A stretch of 64,000 bases of DNA, taken from Mucilaginibacter rubeus. Its GTDB lineage: Bacteria > Bacteroidota > Bacteroidia > Sphingobacteriales > Sphingobacteriaceae. The notes under the pieces were generated by a model, which saw only the letters and a program-made list of their open reading frames with translations, did not search any database and had not been told where the DNA came from. How positions within the stretch are numbered: the first letter of the stretch is position 1; each line of letters opens with the position of its first letter. The position numbers and the translations under genes are program-made. The stretch covers positions 620,001 to 684,000 of the forward strand of contig NZ_BMKD01000003.1 of assembly GCF_014643835.1 (NCBI RefSeq), read 5' to 3'. Shown here piece after piece: positions 8,322-16,480 of the stretch.

Positions 8322-9545
8322 TTACCAATGATAGGCTAATGAGATACCTGGTATGTAAACATCGGTTTTAAATGTTCCCGATAATTGCGATTCGATATTG
8401 GTTTGCGTGCGCTTCATTAGGTGCTCATACTCAAAGGAGATATCTATATCCAGGCGTTTGGCTACGGTATAACCTAAGCCCAGGGTACCATAAACCCGGT
8501 TGGCATCTGGCACTTCGGGAGTTACATAGCCATCCAAAACAGCGGTGCCGCCATAACCGCCGCCAAAACGCAGGGCCAGTTTATCGGTAGCCTTATATTG
8601 AGCGCCCCCGCGTAAGCTAAACGCCTGTTGGTAGTTCCGGGCGGAGTGGGTGTCCTGTAATACAGCCGTATTGTTTTTATAATCAAACGATAGCGTTTTA
8701 TAACTATCCCAGTTAACCAGATTAACATCCATGGCCAATATCCATTTGCTGCTGGGGTAAAAGCCGAAACCGATGGAGTTAGTGGCCGGTAAGGGTATGG
8801 TTGAACTAAAGGTATTGGGCTGAGGGAAACTACTTTGCAGCGATGCAGGTACAGTAAAAATAGCGTTCCCTGCCGAAATAGTGGTATTTACCTGCGAGCG
8901 GTGTGTGATCCCTATGGTAATACCTGCTTCTGTTTTGAAGTAAACGCCCGCGTTCCACCCGTAGCCCTTGCCGCCGCCTTTCAACCGGGCCTGCCCTGGG
9001 TCGCCGCTGCTGTTTGCAAGTGGGATAGCCCGCGTCAGATCAACGCTGCCGTGGTTGTAAACGAAGCCTCCGCCGATACTCATCCAGTCGGCCAGTTTTA
9101 TACTTAATGTTGGTTGAATATAAATAGCTTTCAGGTCGAGGCTTTCCAACACATATTTGCCCTGCCAGGTATTGCCCCAGTCGGTTAAGCCGCCAAAAGG
9201 AGTATAAACGCCAAGTCCCAGTTTCCAGAAGGAAGATTTGGGCCCCCATACCGCATAAGCATGGAACGGGGTAGCAACTTTGTTGGAAGTATGGTTCTGT
9301 ATTGAGGTTCCGGCGGGGTTGAAAACAGATTTGAACAGTAAAGGGCTTATTCCTCCCTGTATGTAATTTTCGGGCAGCATGGCTACCGCGCCCGGGTTAA
9401 AAAATACGGAAGCGCCATCCTGTACGATACCCGTACCTGTATGGCCCATTCCTATTTGCTTTTGCCCCCCCAGGTTCACCTGGAAACCCTGGGAAAAAGC
9501 TAACAGCGGTGCTGCGGTGAGCACCAATAGTAGAATTTTTCTCAT
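8322..9545 (-). CDS. fadL: FadL/OmpP1-family outer-membrane fatty-acid channel
   Basis: A 407-residue outer-membrane beta barrel with a signal peptide (residues 1-18, ending AFSQ). The mature N-terminus (GFQVNLGGQKQIGMGHTGTG, then a DGASVFFNPGAVAML segment) is the conserved hatch region of FadL/TodX proteins. The rest alternates polar and hydrophobic residues in strands and ends in an aromatic residue (YHW), as barrel proteins do. It imports long-chain fatty acids or other hydrophobic compounds. It heads a leftward operon with the GDSL lipoprotein. Its upstream region carries the 29-bp motif at 9645-9673, which is repeated before the acyl-CoA dehydrogenase gene, so shared control with beta-oxidation is likely. 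Confidence 0.88.
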   Translation of the reverse strand: MRKILLLVLTAAPLLAFSQGFQVNLGGQKQIGMGHTGTGIVQDGASVFFNPGAVAMLPENYIQGGISPLLFKSVFNPAGTSIQNHTSNKVATPFHAYAVWGPKSSFWKLGLGVYTPFGGLTDWGNTWQGKYVLESLDLKAIYIQPTLSIKLADWMSIGGGFVYNHGSVDLTRAIPLANSSGDPGQARLKGGGKGYGWNAGVYFKTEAGITIGITHRSQVNTTISAGNAIFTVPASLQSSFPQPNTFSSTIPLPATNSIGFGFYPSSKWILAMDVNLVNWDSYKTLSFDYKNNTAVLQDTHSARNYQQAFSLRGGAQYKATDKLALRFGGGYGGTAVLDGYVTPEVPDANRVYGTLGLGYTVAKRLDIDISFEYEHLMKRTQTNIESQLSGTFKTDVYIPGISLAYHW

Positions 9546-9644
9546 AAAAATATAATTGGTTCGTGACAGGAAATTGCTTGTAGGTTACAATTTGAAACTG
9601 TCAGGGATAAAATTAGTTTGGATTAAAAAGAAAAAAAGGGCTAT

Positions 9645-9673
9645 AATGCGGAGATATTAGTCAAAAAGTCGGA
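9645..9673 (-). promoter_or_regulatory. Shared operator copy 1, upstream of fadL
   Basis: This 29-bp sequence recurs exactly, inverted, at 10859-10887. Read toward fadL it begins TCCGACTTTTTGACTAATAT. With its flank (9631-9641, AAAAAAAGGGC) the similarity extends to about 42 bp. It lies about 100 bases before the fadL start. Direct half-sites TCCGAC and TCCGCA are 21 bp apart, two helical turns, as expected for an AraC-type dimer. The AraC gene lies between the two copies. Confidence 0.7.
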
Positions 9674-9760
9674 TAAAGCTTATTTTTAATATCAGATAAG
9701 AAAATTGCTTTACAACCGTCTTTAATAAATACAATAGTTAAAATTATATATCTAAACTAT

Positions 9761-10648
9761 ATGAATAATAAAGTTGGACAATTAAGCCTGTCGAAATTTG
9801 CAGATCTTTATGCAGACAAGCTGGCTGGTGCCGATTTTTTTGTTGTTGACGAAAAGCAATTATTGAGCCTGAGCGAATATCCTTATCGTTCGGACGGTTA
9901 TATTATAGGCATTTGTACCAGGGGCACAGCCAAAGTAGAAGTAAACCTGCAGGTTTACGATGCCCGGCCGGATGCCATGCTTCTGGCAACCCCCTTTCAT
10001 GTTTTGAGGATTTACGATAGCAGTGCCGATTTTTTATGCCGGTTTGTTGTTTTCAGCAAAGCCTTTTTAATCGAAAATAACGCCAATAGCCATTTCCTTG
10101 AATCATTCAGTTATTTTAACAGCGCATCTATCCCGGTAATTTATCCGGGCAATGCCGATGCCAAAATGATCCTGGAAATTTATTTATTGATCCAGCAAAA
10201 ATTAGCGCGCGAAGGGCATCCTTATGATGTTGAAATATCCAGGAGCATTTTGATGACACTGCTTTATGAAATACAGGCCATTTACGAAAAGCAACACCTG
10301 ATAATAAAAGGTAAACAAACCAGGAAACAGGAACTAAACGTGCTTTTCCAATCCCTCATTTTCCATCATTATAAAGAACATCGGAGCGTGCAATACTATG
10401 CCGACGCGCTGTATGTATCTCCCAAACATTTAACCGAAACCATTAAGGAAGTAACCGGGAGAACCGCGGGGGAATGGATAGACGACGCGGTAATATTGGA
10501 AGCCAAAGTATTACTGCGAAATCATGAGATCAGCATTGCACGCGCGGCCGAGAGCATCCATTTCCCCGACCAATCATCGTTTGGTAAATATTTTAAGAAA
10601 CATACCGGCATGTCGCCTTCTGATTATAGGGCGATATCTGCGCATTGA
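9761..10648 (+). CDS. AraC-family transcriptional regulator of the lipid locus
   Basis: A 295-residue regulator. The N-terminal half (residues 1-180) is a cupin-like sensing domain. The C-terminal 100 residues hold two helix-turn-helix units: ADALYVSPKHLTETIKEVTG and IARAAESIHFPDQSSFGKYF, followed by the family signature HTGMSPSDYR. It has no signal peptide. It sits between the leftward fadL-lipase operon and the rightward beta-oxidation genes. The only two copies of the 29-bp motif seen in the window flank it. It is therefore the best candidate to bind those sites and tune fatty-acid uptake and breakdown together. The ligand (fatty acid, acyl-CoA or other) is not predictable. Confidence 0.9.
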   Translation: MNNKVGQLSLSKFADLYADKLAGADFFVVDEKQLLSLSEYPYRSDGYIIGICTRGTAKVEVNLQVYDARPDAMLLATPFHVLRIYDSSADFLCRFVVFSKAFLIENNANSHFLESFSYFNSASIPVIYPGNADAKMILEIYLLIQQKLAREGHPYDVEISRSILMTLLYEIQAIYEKQHLIIKGKQTRKQELNVLFQSLIFHHYKEHRSVQYYADALYVSPKHLTETIKEVTGRTAGEWIDDAVILEAKVLLRNHEISIARAAESIHFPDQSSFGKYFKKHTGMSPSDYRAISAH

Positions 10649-10680
10649 TTGTTTATTAGTTAATTAAGTAATAAAAAAAT

Positions 10681-10775
10681 ATGTCATTGCGAGCGCAGCG
10701 TGGCAATCTCGTAGCCAATGCATGTCCATCTGCATAGCTACGAGATTGCTTCGTCGTTCCTCCTCGCAATGACAT
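10681..10775. repeat. REP-like palindrome of the GTCATTGCGAG family
   Basis: The element starts ATGTCATTGCGAG and ends with the exact reverse complement at 10763-10775. Inner arms GCAATCTCGTAG and CTACGAGATTGC pair as well. Related copies are at 53832, 54879 and 58898. It sits between the AraC gene and the second operator copy. Confidence 0.75.
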
Positions 10776-10858
10776 GGGTTTTTAAACCATCATTCCCAGT
10801 CGATCTTCAGGTTTCGGACACCAACAGCCTTTTTCCACCCTCCCATTCTCATCTTCTT

Positions 10859-10887
10859 TCCGACTTTTTGACTAATATCTCCGCATT
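10859..10887 (+). promoter_or_regulatory. Shared operator copy 2, upstream of the acyl-CoA dehydrogenase
   Basis: This is the exact counterpart of the site at 9645-9673, in the same orientation relative to its target gene and about 65 bases before the acyl-CoA dehydrogenase start. Half-sites TCCGAC (10859-10864) and TCCGCA (10880-10885) are 21 bp apart. The following CCCTTTCTTT (10892-10901) is also nearly the same in both copies. Confidence 0.7.
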
Positions 10888-10952
10888 GCTGCCCTTTCTT
10901 TGGCTTCATAATGCCTCTAATTTTACTCCTGATTATAAACCAATAAAACTTT

Positions 10953-12749
10953 ATGAATGCCACAGAACCGATGAAAGCCATAAAAGGAGGGGAGTTTCTG
11001 ATCAGGGAAACTTCTGCGGAAAGCGTTTTTATTCCTGAAGAATGGAATGAAGAGCAGTTGATGATCGCCGAAACATGTACCAATTTTTTGGCACAGCAGG
11101 TAACACCAAACCTGCAGCGTATTGACGAGCAGGAGGAGGGGTTAATGCGCCATTTAATGGACGAAGCCGGTGCGCTTGGATTGTTAGGTATATCTGTACC
11201 GGAAGAGTATGGCGGTTTTGGTAAAGATTTCAAAACGGCCATGCTGGTTACAGAAAAGTTAGGTGCAGGCCATTCATTTTCGGTTGCTTTTTCGGCGCAT
11301 ACAGGTATAGGTACCCTGCCTATATTATACTACGGCAATGATGCCCAAAAGCAAAAGTACGTCCCCAAACTGGCCAGCGGCGAATGGAAGGGGGCTTATT
11401 GCCTTACTGAACCTGCTGCGGGCTCAGATGCTAATTCGGGTAAAACCAGGGCAAAGCTTTCTGCAGATGGTAAGTATTATCTTATCACCGGGCAAAAAAT
11501 GTGGATCACCAATGCTGGTTTTGCCGATGTGTTTACGGTTTTTGCCAAGATAGATGACGATGAAAACTTGAGCGCGTTTATTGTTGAAAAGGATTTTGAG
11601 GGTCTTTCGTTAAATACGGAAGAACATAAAATGGGGATCAAAGGGAGCTCAACGCGCCAGGTTTTTTTTAATGATTGCAAAGTGCCGGTTGAAAACCTCC
11701 TTTCTGAAAGGCAAAACGGTTTTAAGATAGCCGTTAACATTCTTAATCTTGGCCGCATTAAATTAGGAGGTGGAACAGTTGGGGCCAGTAAGGATGTGAT
11801 CACCTCATCGGTACGTTACGCCAATGAGCGGGAACAGTTCGGTCGCGCTATTTCCAAATACGGAGCGATAAAATATAAACTGGCCGAACAGGCCATCCGT
11901 ACTTATGCTGCTGAATCGGCTGTGTACAGGGCCAGTCAGAACATGGAGGAGGCTACAGAAATGTTAATTGCATCGGGCATTGATGAAAACAAAGCCAAAC
12001 TGAAAGGCACTGAGCAATTTGCCATCGAAGCTGCAATTTTAAAAGTTCATGCTTCTGAGGTTTTGGACTATGTAACCGATGAAGGTGTGCAGATCTATGG
12101 TGGTATGGGATATAGTGCCGAGGCACCGATGGACAGGTCGTACCGCGATTCAAGGATCAACCGGATCTTTGAGGGCACCAATGAAATCAACAGGTTGTTA
12201 ACAGTTGATATGATGCTGAAGCGTGCTATGAAGGGCGAGCTCGACCTGATGGGACCGGCCCAGAAAGTAGCCGGTGAATTGGTAAGCATCCCTGATTTCG
12301 GCGCTGCTGAAGAGGAGGGTCTGTTCACTAAAGAGAAGAAATACATAGCCAATTTTAAAAAGGCCATATTGATGGTAGCCGGTGCGGCTGTTCAAAAACT
12401 AATGATGCAATTGAGCAAAGAGCAGGAAGTATTGATGAACCTGGCCGATATGCTGATAGAGCTGTATGTAAGCGAATCGCTGCAATTGAGGGTAGAGAAA
12501 TTGGTTGGCTTAAGGGGCGAAGAAGCGTGTAAAGAACAATTGGACATGATGCGGGTGTACATCAATGACGCGGCCGAACATATTGCCAAATCGGGTAAAG
12601 AAGCACTGAACTCATTTGCCGAAGGCGATGAAAGAAGGATGATGCTCATGGGACTTAAGCGTTTCACCAAAACCGAAGATATTAATACTACCCAGGCACG
12701 CAGAAATGTCGCAGCCAAATTGATCTCCGAAAATAAATATTGTTTTTAG
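10953..12749 (+). CDS. Acyl-CoA dehydrogenase, VLCAD/ACAD9-like length
   Basis: A 598-residue FAD enzyme that makes the first double bond in acyl-CoA beta-oxidation and passes electrons to ETF. The N-terminal helical domain, the middle beta domain (AYCLTEPAAGSDANSG, KMWITNAGFADVF) and the C-terminal helical domain (ANEREQFGRAI) are all present. The catalytic Glu lies in RINRIFEGTNEINR, as in VLCAD. About 170 extra C-terminal residues match the long VLCAD/ACAD9 architecture rather than the 380-residue short-chain type, which suggests long-chain substrates. It follows the 29-bp operator and is the first gene of the beta-oxidation run. A repeat element separates it from etfB. Confidence 0.93.
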   Translation: MNATEPMKAIKGGEFLIRETSAESVFIPEEWNEEQLMIAETCTNFLAQQVTPNLQRIDEQEEGLMRHLMDEAGALGLLGISVPEEYGGFGKDFKTAMLVTEKLGAGHSFSVAFSAHTGIGTLPILYYGNDAQKQKYVPKLASGEWKGAYCLTEPAAGSDANSGKTRAKLSADGKYYLITGQKMWITNAGFADVFTVFAKIDDDENLSAFIVEKDFEGLSLNTEEHKMGIKGSSTRQVFFNDCKVPVENLLSERQNGFKIAVNILNLGRIKLGGGTVGASKDVITSSVRYANEREQFGRAISKYGAIKYKLAEQAIRTYAAESAVYRASQNMEEATEMLIASGIDENKAKLKGTEQFAIEAAILKVHASEVLDYVTDEGVQIYGGMGYSAEAPMDRSYRDSRINRIFEGTNEINRLLTVDMMLKRAMKGELDLMGPAQKVAGELVSIPDFGAAEEEGLFTKEKKYIANFKKAILMVAGAAVQKLMMQLSKEQEVLMNLADMLIELYVSESLQLRVEKLVGLRGEEACKEQLDMMRVYINDAAEHIAKSGKEALNSFAEGDERRMMLMGLKRFTKTEDINTTQARRNVAAKLISENKYCF

Positions 12750-12770
12750 TGCTTCATTTAAGATAAAAAA

Positions 12771-12884
12771 AATCCCCTCTTGAGAGGGGGTGCGAAGGAA
12801 CGAGTGATAGCAGGGGTGTGTTTATGCTGTATGCTTATCAAAGCAGAGACACACCCCTCCACCCCTCTCAAGAGGGGAATCGCA
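12771..12884. repeat. MITE-like inverted repeat between the acyl-CoA dehydrogenase and etfB
   Basis: TCCCCTCTTGAGAGGGG at 12773-12789 is mirrored by its reverse complement at 12862-12878. Inner arms AGGGGTGTGT and ACACACCCCT also pair. Each end is itself a hairpin. Diverged relatives occur at about 57850 and 58243-58372. No function is evident; it lies inside the operon. Confidence 0.65.
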
Positions 12885-12968
12885 CAATCCCCTGCCTTTT
12901 ACGTTAACGGCAACAATCCCCTCGCTTATTTTTCAAATAACATCAACCTAAAAAACAAAATTCTGATA

Positions 12969-13712
12969 ATGAAAATATTAGTGTGTATAAGCCAGGTGCC
13001 CGACACCAGCACCAAAATTGTATTAAAAAATAATAATACTTCTGTTAACAGCGATGGGGTTACTTATGTGATCAACCCGTATGATGAATGGTACGCGTTG
13101 ATTAGGGCTATCGAATTAAAAGAAAGCGGTATCGCCACCGAAATTCATTTGATAACTGTAGGTAAGGCCGATGTTGAGCCCGTGATCAGGAAAGCGTTGG
13201 CGTTGGGTGGCGATGAAGCTATCCGTATTGATGCTGAGAGCAATGACCCTTATGAAACGGCTCATTATATAGCCGAATATGCCGCCGGGGTTGGTTATGA
13301 CCTTATTTTATGCGGCAAAGAATCTATCGATTACAATAACGGAACTACAGGTGCCATGCTGGCCGAATTGCTTGATCTCGATTATATTGGTTTTGCAACC
13401 GGGATCAGCATAGAGGCCAATGCTGCTGTGGTAAATCGTGAAATAGAGGGCGGTGAAGAAACAGATGCCTGTAATTTACCGCTGGTTATTTCCTGCCAGA
13501 AAGGTGTTGCCGAAGCCCGCATTCCCAATATGCGCGGCATCATGGCAGCACGTACGCGTCCGTTAAAGGTCATTACGCCTTCAGGAATAGCTGCAGTAAC
13601 CGAAATACTGTCGTATGAATTGCCGCCTGCCAAGGCCGGTATCAAGCTGGTAAGCCCGGATGATATGGATGAACTGGTAGAGCTGTTGCATACAGAGGCT
13701 AAGGTTATATAA
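12969..13712 (+). CDS. etfB: Electron transfer flavoprotein beta subunit
   Basis: A 247-residue protein starting MKILVCISQVPDTSTKIVLK, the typical EtfB N-terminus. An in-frame upstream extension to 12780 would translate the repeat element, so ATG 12969 is chosen. The AMP-binding region is formed by DGVTYVINPYDEWYALIRAI and by LILCGKESIDYNNGTTGAMLAE. With EtfA it carries FAD and moves electrons from acyl-CoA dehydrogenases to the respiratory chain through ETF:quinone oxidoreductase, which is not in this window. It is flanked on both sides by palindromic elements (12771-12884 and 13731-13830). Confidence 0.93.
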   Translation: MKILVCISQVPDTSTKIVLKNNNTSVNSDGVTYVINPYDEWYALIRAIELKESGIATEIHLITVGKADVEPVIRKALALGGDEAIRIDAESNDPYETAHYIAEYAAGVGYDLILCGKESIDYNNGTTGAMLAELLDLDYIGFATGISIEANAAVVNREIEGGEETDACNLPLVISCQKGVAEARIPNMRGIMAARTRPLKVITPSGIAAVTEILSYELPPAKAGIKLVSPDDMDELVELLHTEAKVI

Positions 13713-13730
13713 TGTCAATTATTATTAAAT

Positions 13731-13830
13731 GTAGAGACGCATAATTGCGTCTCCCGAATGCAAATTATGGCAATTGAAAAAGATAAGTAAAGCCGCTTGT
13801 CCTGCGGGAGACGCAATTATGCGTCTCTAC
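13731..13830. repeat. 100-bp element with perfect 26-bp terminal inverted repeats, between etfB and etfA
   Basis: The left arm (13731-13756) begins GTAGAGACGCATAATTGCGT and the right arm (13805-13830) is its perfect reverse complement. Each arm is also a hairpin by itself (GAGACGCA-TAAT-TGCGTCTC), so the whole can form a cruciform. There is no ORF inside. It is a MITE/REP-type element sitting between two subunit genes. Confidence 0.8.
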
Positions 13831-13885
13831 CCGAAAAACTTAAATAGTTTTTAAACAGTTAACTTCTAACTAAAAAAACAAAAAA

Positions 13886-14863
13886 ATGTCTGTAATAGTA
13901 TTGGTGGAACATACCGGAGGAATTATAAAAAAGCAAAGCTTTGAGGCTGTGCAATATGCCGCTCAAATAGCCCCAAAAATGGGCACTACGGTAACTGCCG
14001 TTGCTTTAGGCAGCGTTACCGAAGCTGAAATGGAAAACCTTGGCCAGTACGGTGCTCAAAAAGTGCTGCACGTTGCCGATAGCCGGTTGGACGAGTTACA
14101 CTCAAGGGCATATGCCAGCGCGTTAATAGCCGCAGCACAAAAGGAGAATAGTAAAGTAGTTGTAACCCTTCATGATATCAGGGGCAGGGCGGTAGCGCCG
14201 CGGATAGCTGTAAAATTAAAAGCAGGCCTGGTAGCCGGGGCGCTTTCTTACCCCGATACGGAAAAAGGCTTTGTGGTCAAAAAAGCCGTGTTTTCGGGCA
14301 AGGCATTTGCGTATGTAAATATTTTAAGTGAGGTAAAGGTGATTATGCTGATGCCTAACACTTTCCCGGCGAAAAAGGAGGAGGGTAAGGCGATTGTTGA
14401 GCAATTGGATGTTAGCTTTAGCGAAAAGGATTTTGGCGTAAAAGTGAAATCGGTAAATAAAGTGACCGGCGAGGTGCCGCTTGCCGATGCCGAGCTGGTT
14501 GTTTCGGGAGGCAGGGGTTTAAAAGGCCCGGAAAACTGGGGCATACTGGAAGACCTGGCGAAAGAACTGGGCGCCGCTACGGCCTGCTCGCGCCCGGTAG
14601 CCGATTCGCACTGGCGACCGCATCACGAGCATGTGGGCCAAACAGGTGGCACCGTTCGCCCAAATCTGTATATCGCAGTGGGAATATCCGGGGCTATCCA
14701 GCACCTGGCCGGGGTTAACGGTTCAAAAACTATTGTAGTGATCAATAAAGATCCCGAAGCCCCATTTTTTAAAGCAGCCAATTATGGTGTAGTTGGTGAC
14801 GCGTTGGAGATTCTGCCACGACTGACTGCTGCTGTAAAAAAGTTTAAGGAACATCATCAATAA
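13886..14863 (+). CDS. etfA: Electron transfer flavoprotein alpha subunit
   Basis: A 325-residue EtfA. The N-terminal domain runs to about residue 190. The C-terminal FAD-binding domain has the family motifs [14 protein letters not shown] and [26 protein letters not shown], then [20 protein letters not shown] and [12 protein letters not shown]. These bind the isoalloxazine and the pyrophosphate of FAD. It forms the heterodimer with EtfB encoded 173 bases upstream; the gap is filled by the inverted-repeat element at 13731-13830. It serves the acyl-CoA dehydrogenase of the same cluster. The next gene, a thioesterase, starts 12 bases later. Confidence 0.94.
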   Translation: MSVIVLVEHTGGIIKKQSFEAVQYAAQIAPKMGTTVTAVALGSVTEAEMENLGQYGAQKVLHVADSRLDELHSRAYASALIAAAQKENSKVVVTLHDIRGRAVAPRIAVKLKAGLVAGALSYPDTEKGFVVKKAVFSGKAFAYVNILSEVKVIMLMPNTFPAKKEEGKAIVEQLDVSFSEKDFGVKVKSVNKVTGEVPLADAELVVSGGRGLKGPENWGILEDLAKELGAATACSRPVADSHWRPHHEHVGQTGGTVRPNLYIAVGISGAIQHLAGVNGSKTIVVINKDPEAPFFKAANYGVVGDALEILPRLTAAVKKFKEHHQ

Positions 14864-14875
14864 ATAATCAGGGCT

Positions 14876-15319
14876 ATGGAGTTTTTTTATGAAGGACAGG
14901 TGCTGTGGTCGCAGATAGACTCGAACCAGCACATGCGGCATTCTGCATATGCCGATCTTGCAGCACAGGCACGCATCACCATGCTTGAAAGCCTGGGTTT
15001 AAAACTGCCTACACTTTATGAATACAAAATAGGGCCTGTATTATTCAGGGAAGAAATGATTTACCTGAGAGAGATCGGGATCAATGAGCAGATCAGGGTA
15101 ACCTGCCAGCTTACCAAATCCAGGCCTGATGGTTCCCGCTGGGCAATCAGGCATGAGCTGTACCGGGGTGACGGTGTTAAAGCCGCAATCGTAAATGCCG
15201 AAGGTTCATGGATAGATATGGAAAAGCGTAAGCTGGCCGTATTGCCTTCAAAACTAAGCCAGATGTTTATGAAGGCGCCCCGGAGCAGTGATTATGTGGA
15301 AGAGGCCAATCCAGCCTGA
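14876..15319 (+). CDS. Hotdog-fold acyl-CoA thioesterase, 4HBT-like
   Basis: A 147-residue cytosolic hotdog protein. The N-terminal VLWSQIDSNQHMRHSAYADL is the 4-hydroxybenzoyl-CoA-thioesterase-type active-site loop, with Asp20-type acid followed by N-x-H-M. Such enzymes hydrolyse acyl-CoA to free acid and CoA, often as an overflow valve in fatty-acid metabolism. It starts 12 bases after etfA and precedes an acyl-CoA-binding protein, so it belongs to the beta-oxidation run. Chain-length preference cannot be seen from sequence. Confidence 0.85.
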   Translation: MEFFYEGQVLWSQIDSNQHMRHSAYADLAAQARITMLESLGLKLPTLYEYKIGPVLFREEMIYLREIGINEQIRVTCQLTKSRPDGSRWAIRHELYRGDGVKAAIVNAEGSWIDMEKRKLAVLPSKLSQMFMKAPRSSDYVEEANPA

Positions 15320-15398
15320 AATAATTAAATAGTGTTGAATATCAGTTTATAAGCTTTGGGCTTTATGCCTTCTGTTTTTAGCTTTAAATAATTTATCT

Positions 15399-15668
15399 AT
15401 GACCGATCTGAAAGGCACTTTTGAAAGGGCCGTTAAAGAGAGTAAGGAACTACCCTCAAAACCTGATAATGAAACATTATTACGCCTGTACAGTTTATAT
15501 AAGCAAGCAACGGAAGGCGATATAAATACAGAAAACCCTCCGGGTATGTTTGATTTTGTAGCTAAAGCAAAATATGATGCCTGGCTAAAACAGAAGGGCA
15601 CTACCGCCGATAATGCCATGCAGCAATATATCCAGCTTGTAACGCAATTATCAAATAAAACCAGCTAA
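15399..15668 (+). CDS. Acyl-CoA-binding protein
   Basis: An 89-residue four-helix ACBP, matching the family's usual 86-90 residues. Signature segments are LLRLYSLYKQATEGD in helix 2, with the Tyr and Lys that hold the CoA moiety, and KAKYDAWLKQKGTT in helix 3. It binds long-chain acyl-CoA esters in the cytosol, protecting and ferrying them between the ligase and the beta-oxidation enzymes. ACBP is far commoner in eukaryotes than in bacteria, but it is found in Bacteroidota. Its place inside this locus supports the role. Confidence 0.92.
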   Translation: MTDLKGTFERAVKESKELPSKPDNETLLRLYSLYKQATEGDINTENPPGMFDFVAKAKYDAWLKQKGTTADNAMQQYIQLVTQLSNKTS

Positions 15669-15988
15669 CTTTAATTCCGAAATATTGACAAATGTTTCCG
15701 CCGTTTAGACCTTTATAAAGCACCGCAGAAATAGATATTTGTTATTATAAACCATCCCGGTATCGGGGATATGATTAGAATCTATTAATTCACATAGATA
15801 ATTAAATAATAATAACCAGGCTATTAGCTTTAAGCCTTGTGCATGCTGCTTTTAGCTTTATATAAACCATTTTATAATTCTACTCTGTCTCTTTTTAGGT
15901 GGCTTCCAATACCCGTATTGATATTGGGTAAGTGCGACAGATGACCTAAAAACCGACTTGTTTTTAACTATAAAAAACACCTAAGGCA
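15669..15988. other. Intergenic region with hairpins before the DUF2147 gene
   Basis: No gene was seen in these 320 bases. A small ATCCCG-GTAT-CGGGGAT-type hairpin lies near 15754-15770. The nested inverted repeat at 15892-15952 lies directly upstream of the DUF2147 gene. The rest is AT-rich. Confidence 0.5.
15892..15952. repeat. Nested inverted repeat before the DUF2147 gene
   Basis: Outer arms TTTTTAGGT (15892-15900) and ACCTAAAAA (15944-15952) enclose inner arms CCAATA (15906-15911) and TATTGG (15922-15927). It lies 36 bases before the start codon, so it could be an operator or a leader structure; a remnant repeat is the alternative. Confidence 0.45.
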
Positions 15989-16441
15989 ATGTCAGCATCA
16001 AAAAAACATTTCACCCGTTTTGTATTAATCCTGCTAACCATTGTGGCGGCAAGCATCAACGCAAAAGCGCAAACCGATAAAATTGAAGGTTTATGGTACA
16101 ACGATGTAAAAACCGCCAAAATCCAGATCACTAAAGAAAGCAACGGTAAATTTTATGGTAAGGTGGTATGGCTTAAGGAACCATTAAAAGATGGGAAGCC
16201 GAAAGTTGACGAAATGAATAGTGACGAAAAATTACGTTCAAGGCCGAGGCTGGGCTTACCCGTACTGGCTGATTTTGTGAAAGATGGGGATAACAAATAC
16301 TCGGGCGGAACAATTTACGATCCTAATAACGGCAAAACGTACTCCTGTAAAATGACCTATAAAGGTAAAACCCTGGATATCCGCGGATACATTGGTATTT
16401 CGCTTTTCGGGCGGACAACAACCTGGTCGCGGGCAGAGTAA
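15989..16441 (+). CDS. Exported DUF2147 protein
   Basis: A 150-residue protein with a signal peptide (residues 1-28, ending NAKAQ). The mature part is one DUF2147 domain, beginning IEGLWYNDVKTAKIQI and ending with GYIGISLFGRTTTWSR. These conserved ends are typical of this lipocalin-like beta-barrel family. Its function is unknown; some relatives are linked to membrane-lipid or stress genes. It is embedded between the acyl-CoA-binding protein and the FadB-like gene, which hints at a lipid role, but it has its own upstream structured region and may be a separate unit. Confidence 0.85.
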   Translation: MSASKKHFTRFVLILLTIVAASINAKAQTDKIEGLWYNDVKTAKIQITKESNGKFYGKVVWLKEPLKDGKPKVDEMNSDEKLRSRPRLGLPVLADFVKDGDNKYSGGTIYDPNNGKTYSCKMTYKGKTLDIRGYIGISLFGRTTTWSRAE

Positions 16442-16480
16442 ATTAAAGATAAAGAGTTTTAATAACACAAGCAGATACTA

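Noticed and set aside
12780-12968. N-terminal extension of etfB
   Set aside because: The extension translates a palindromic repeat element, and the canonical EtfB start is at 12969.
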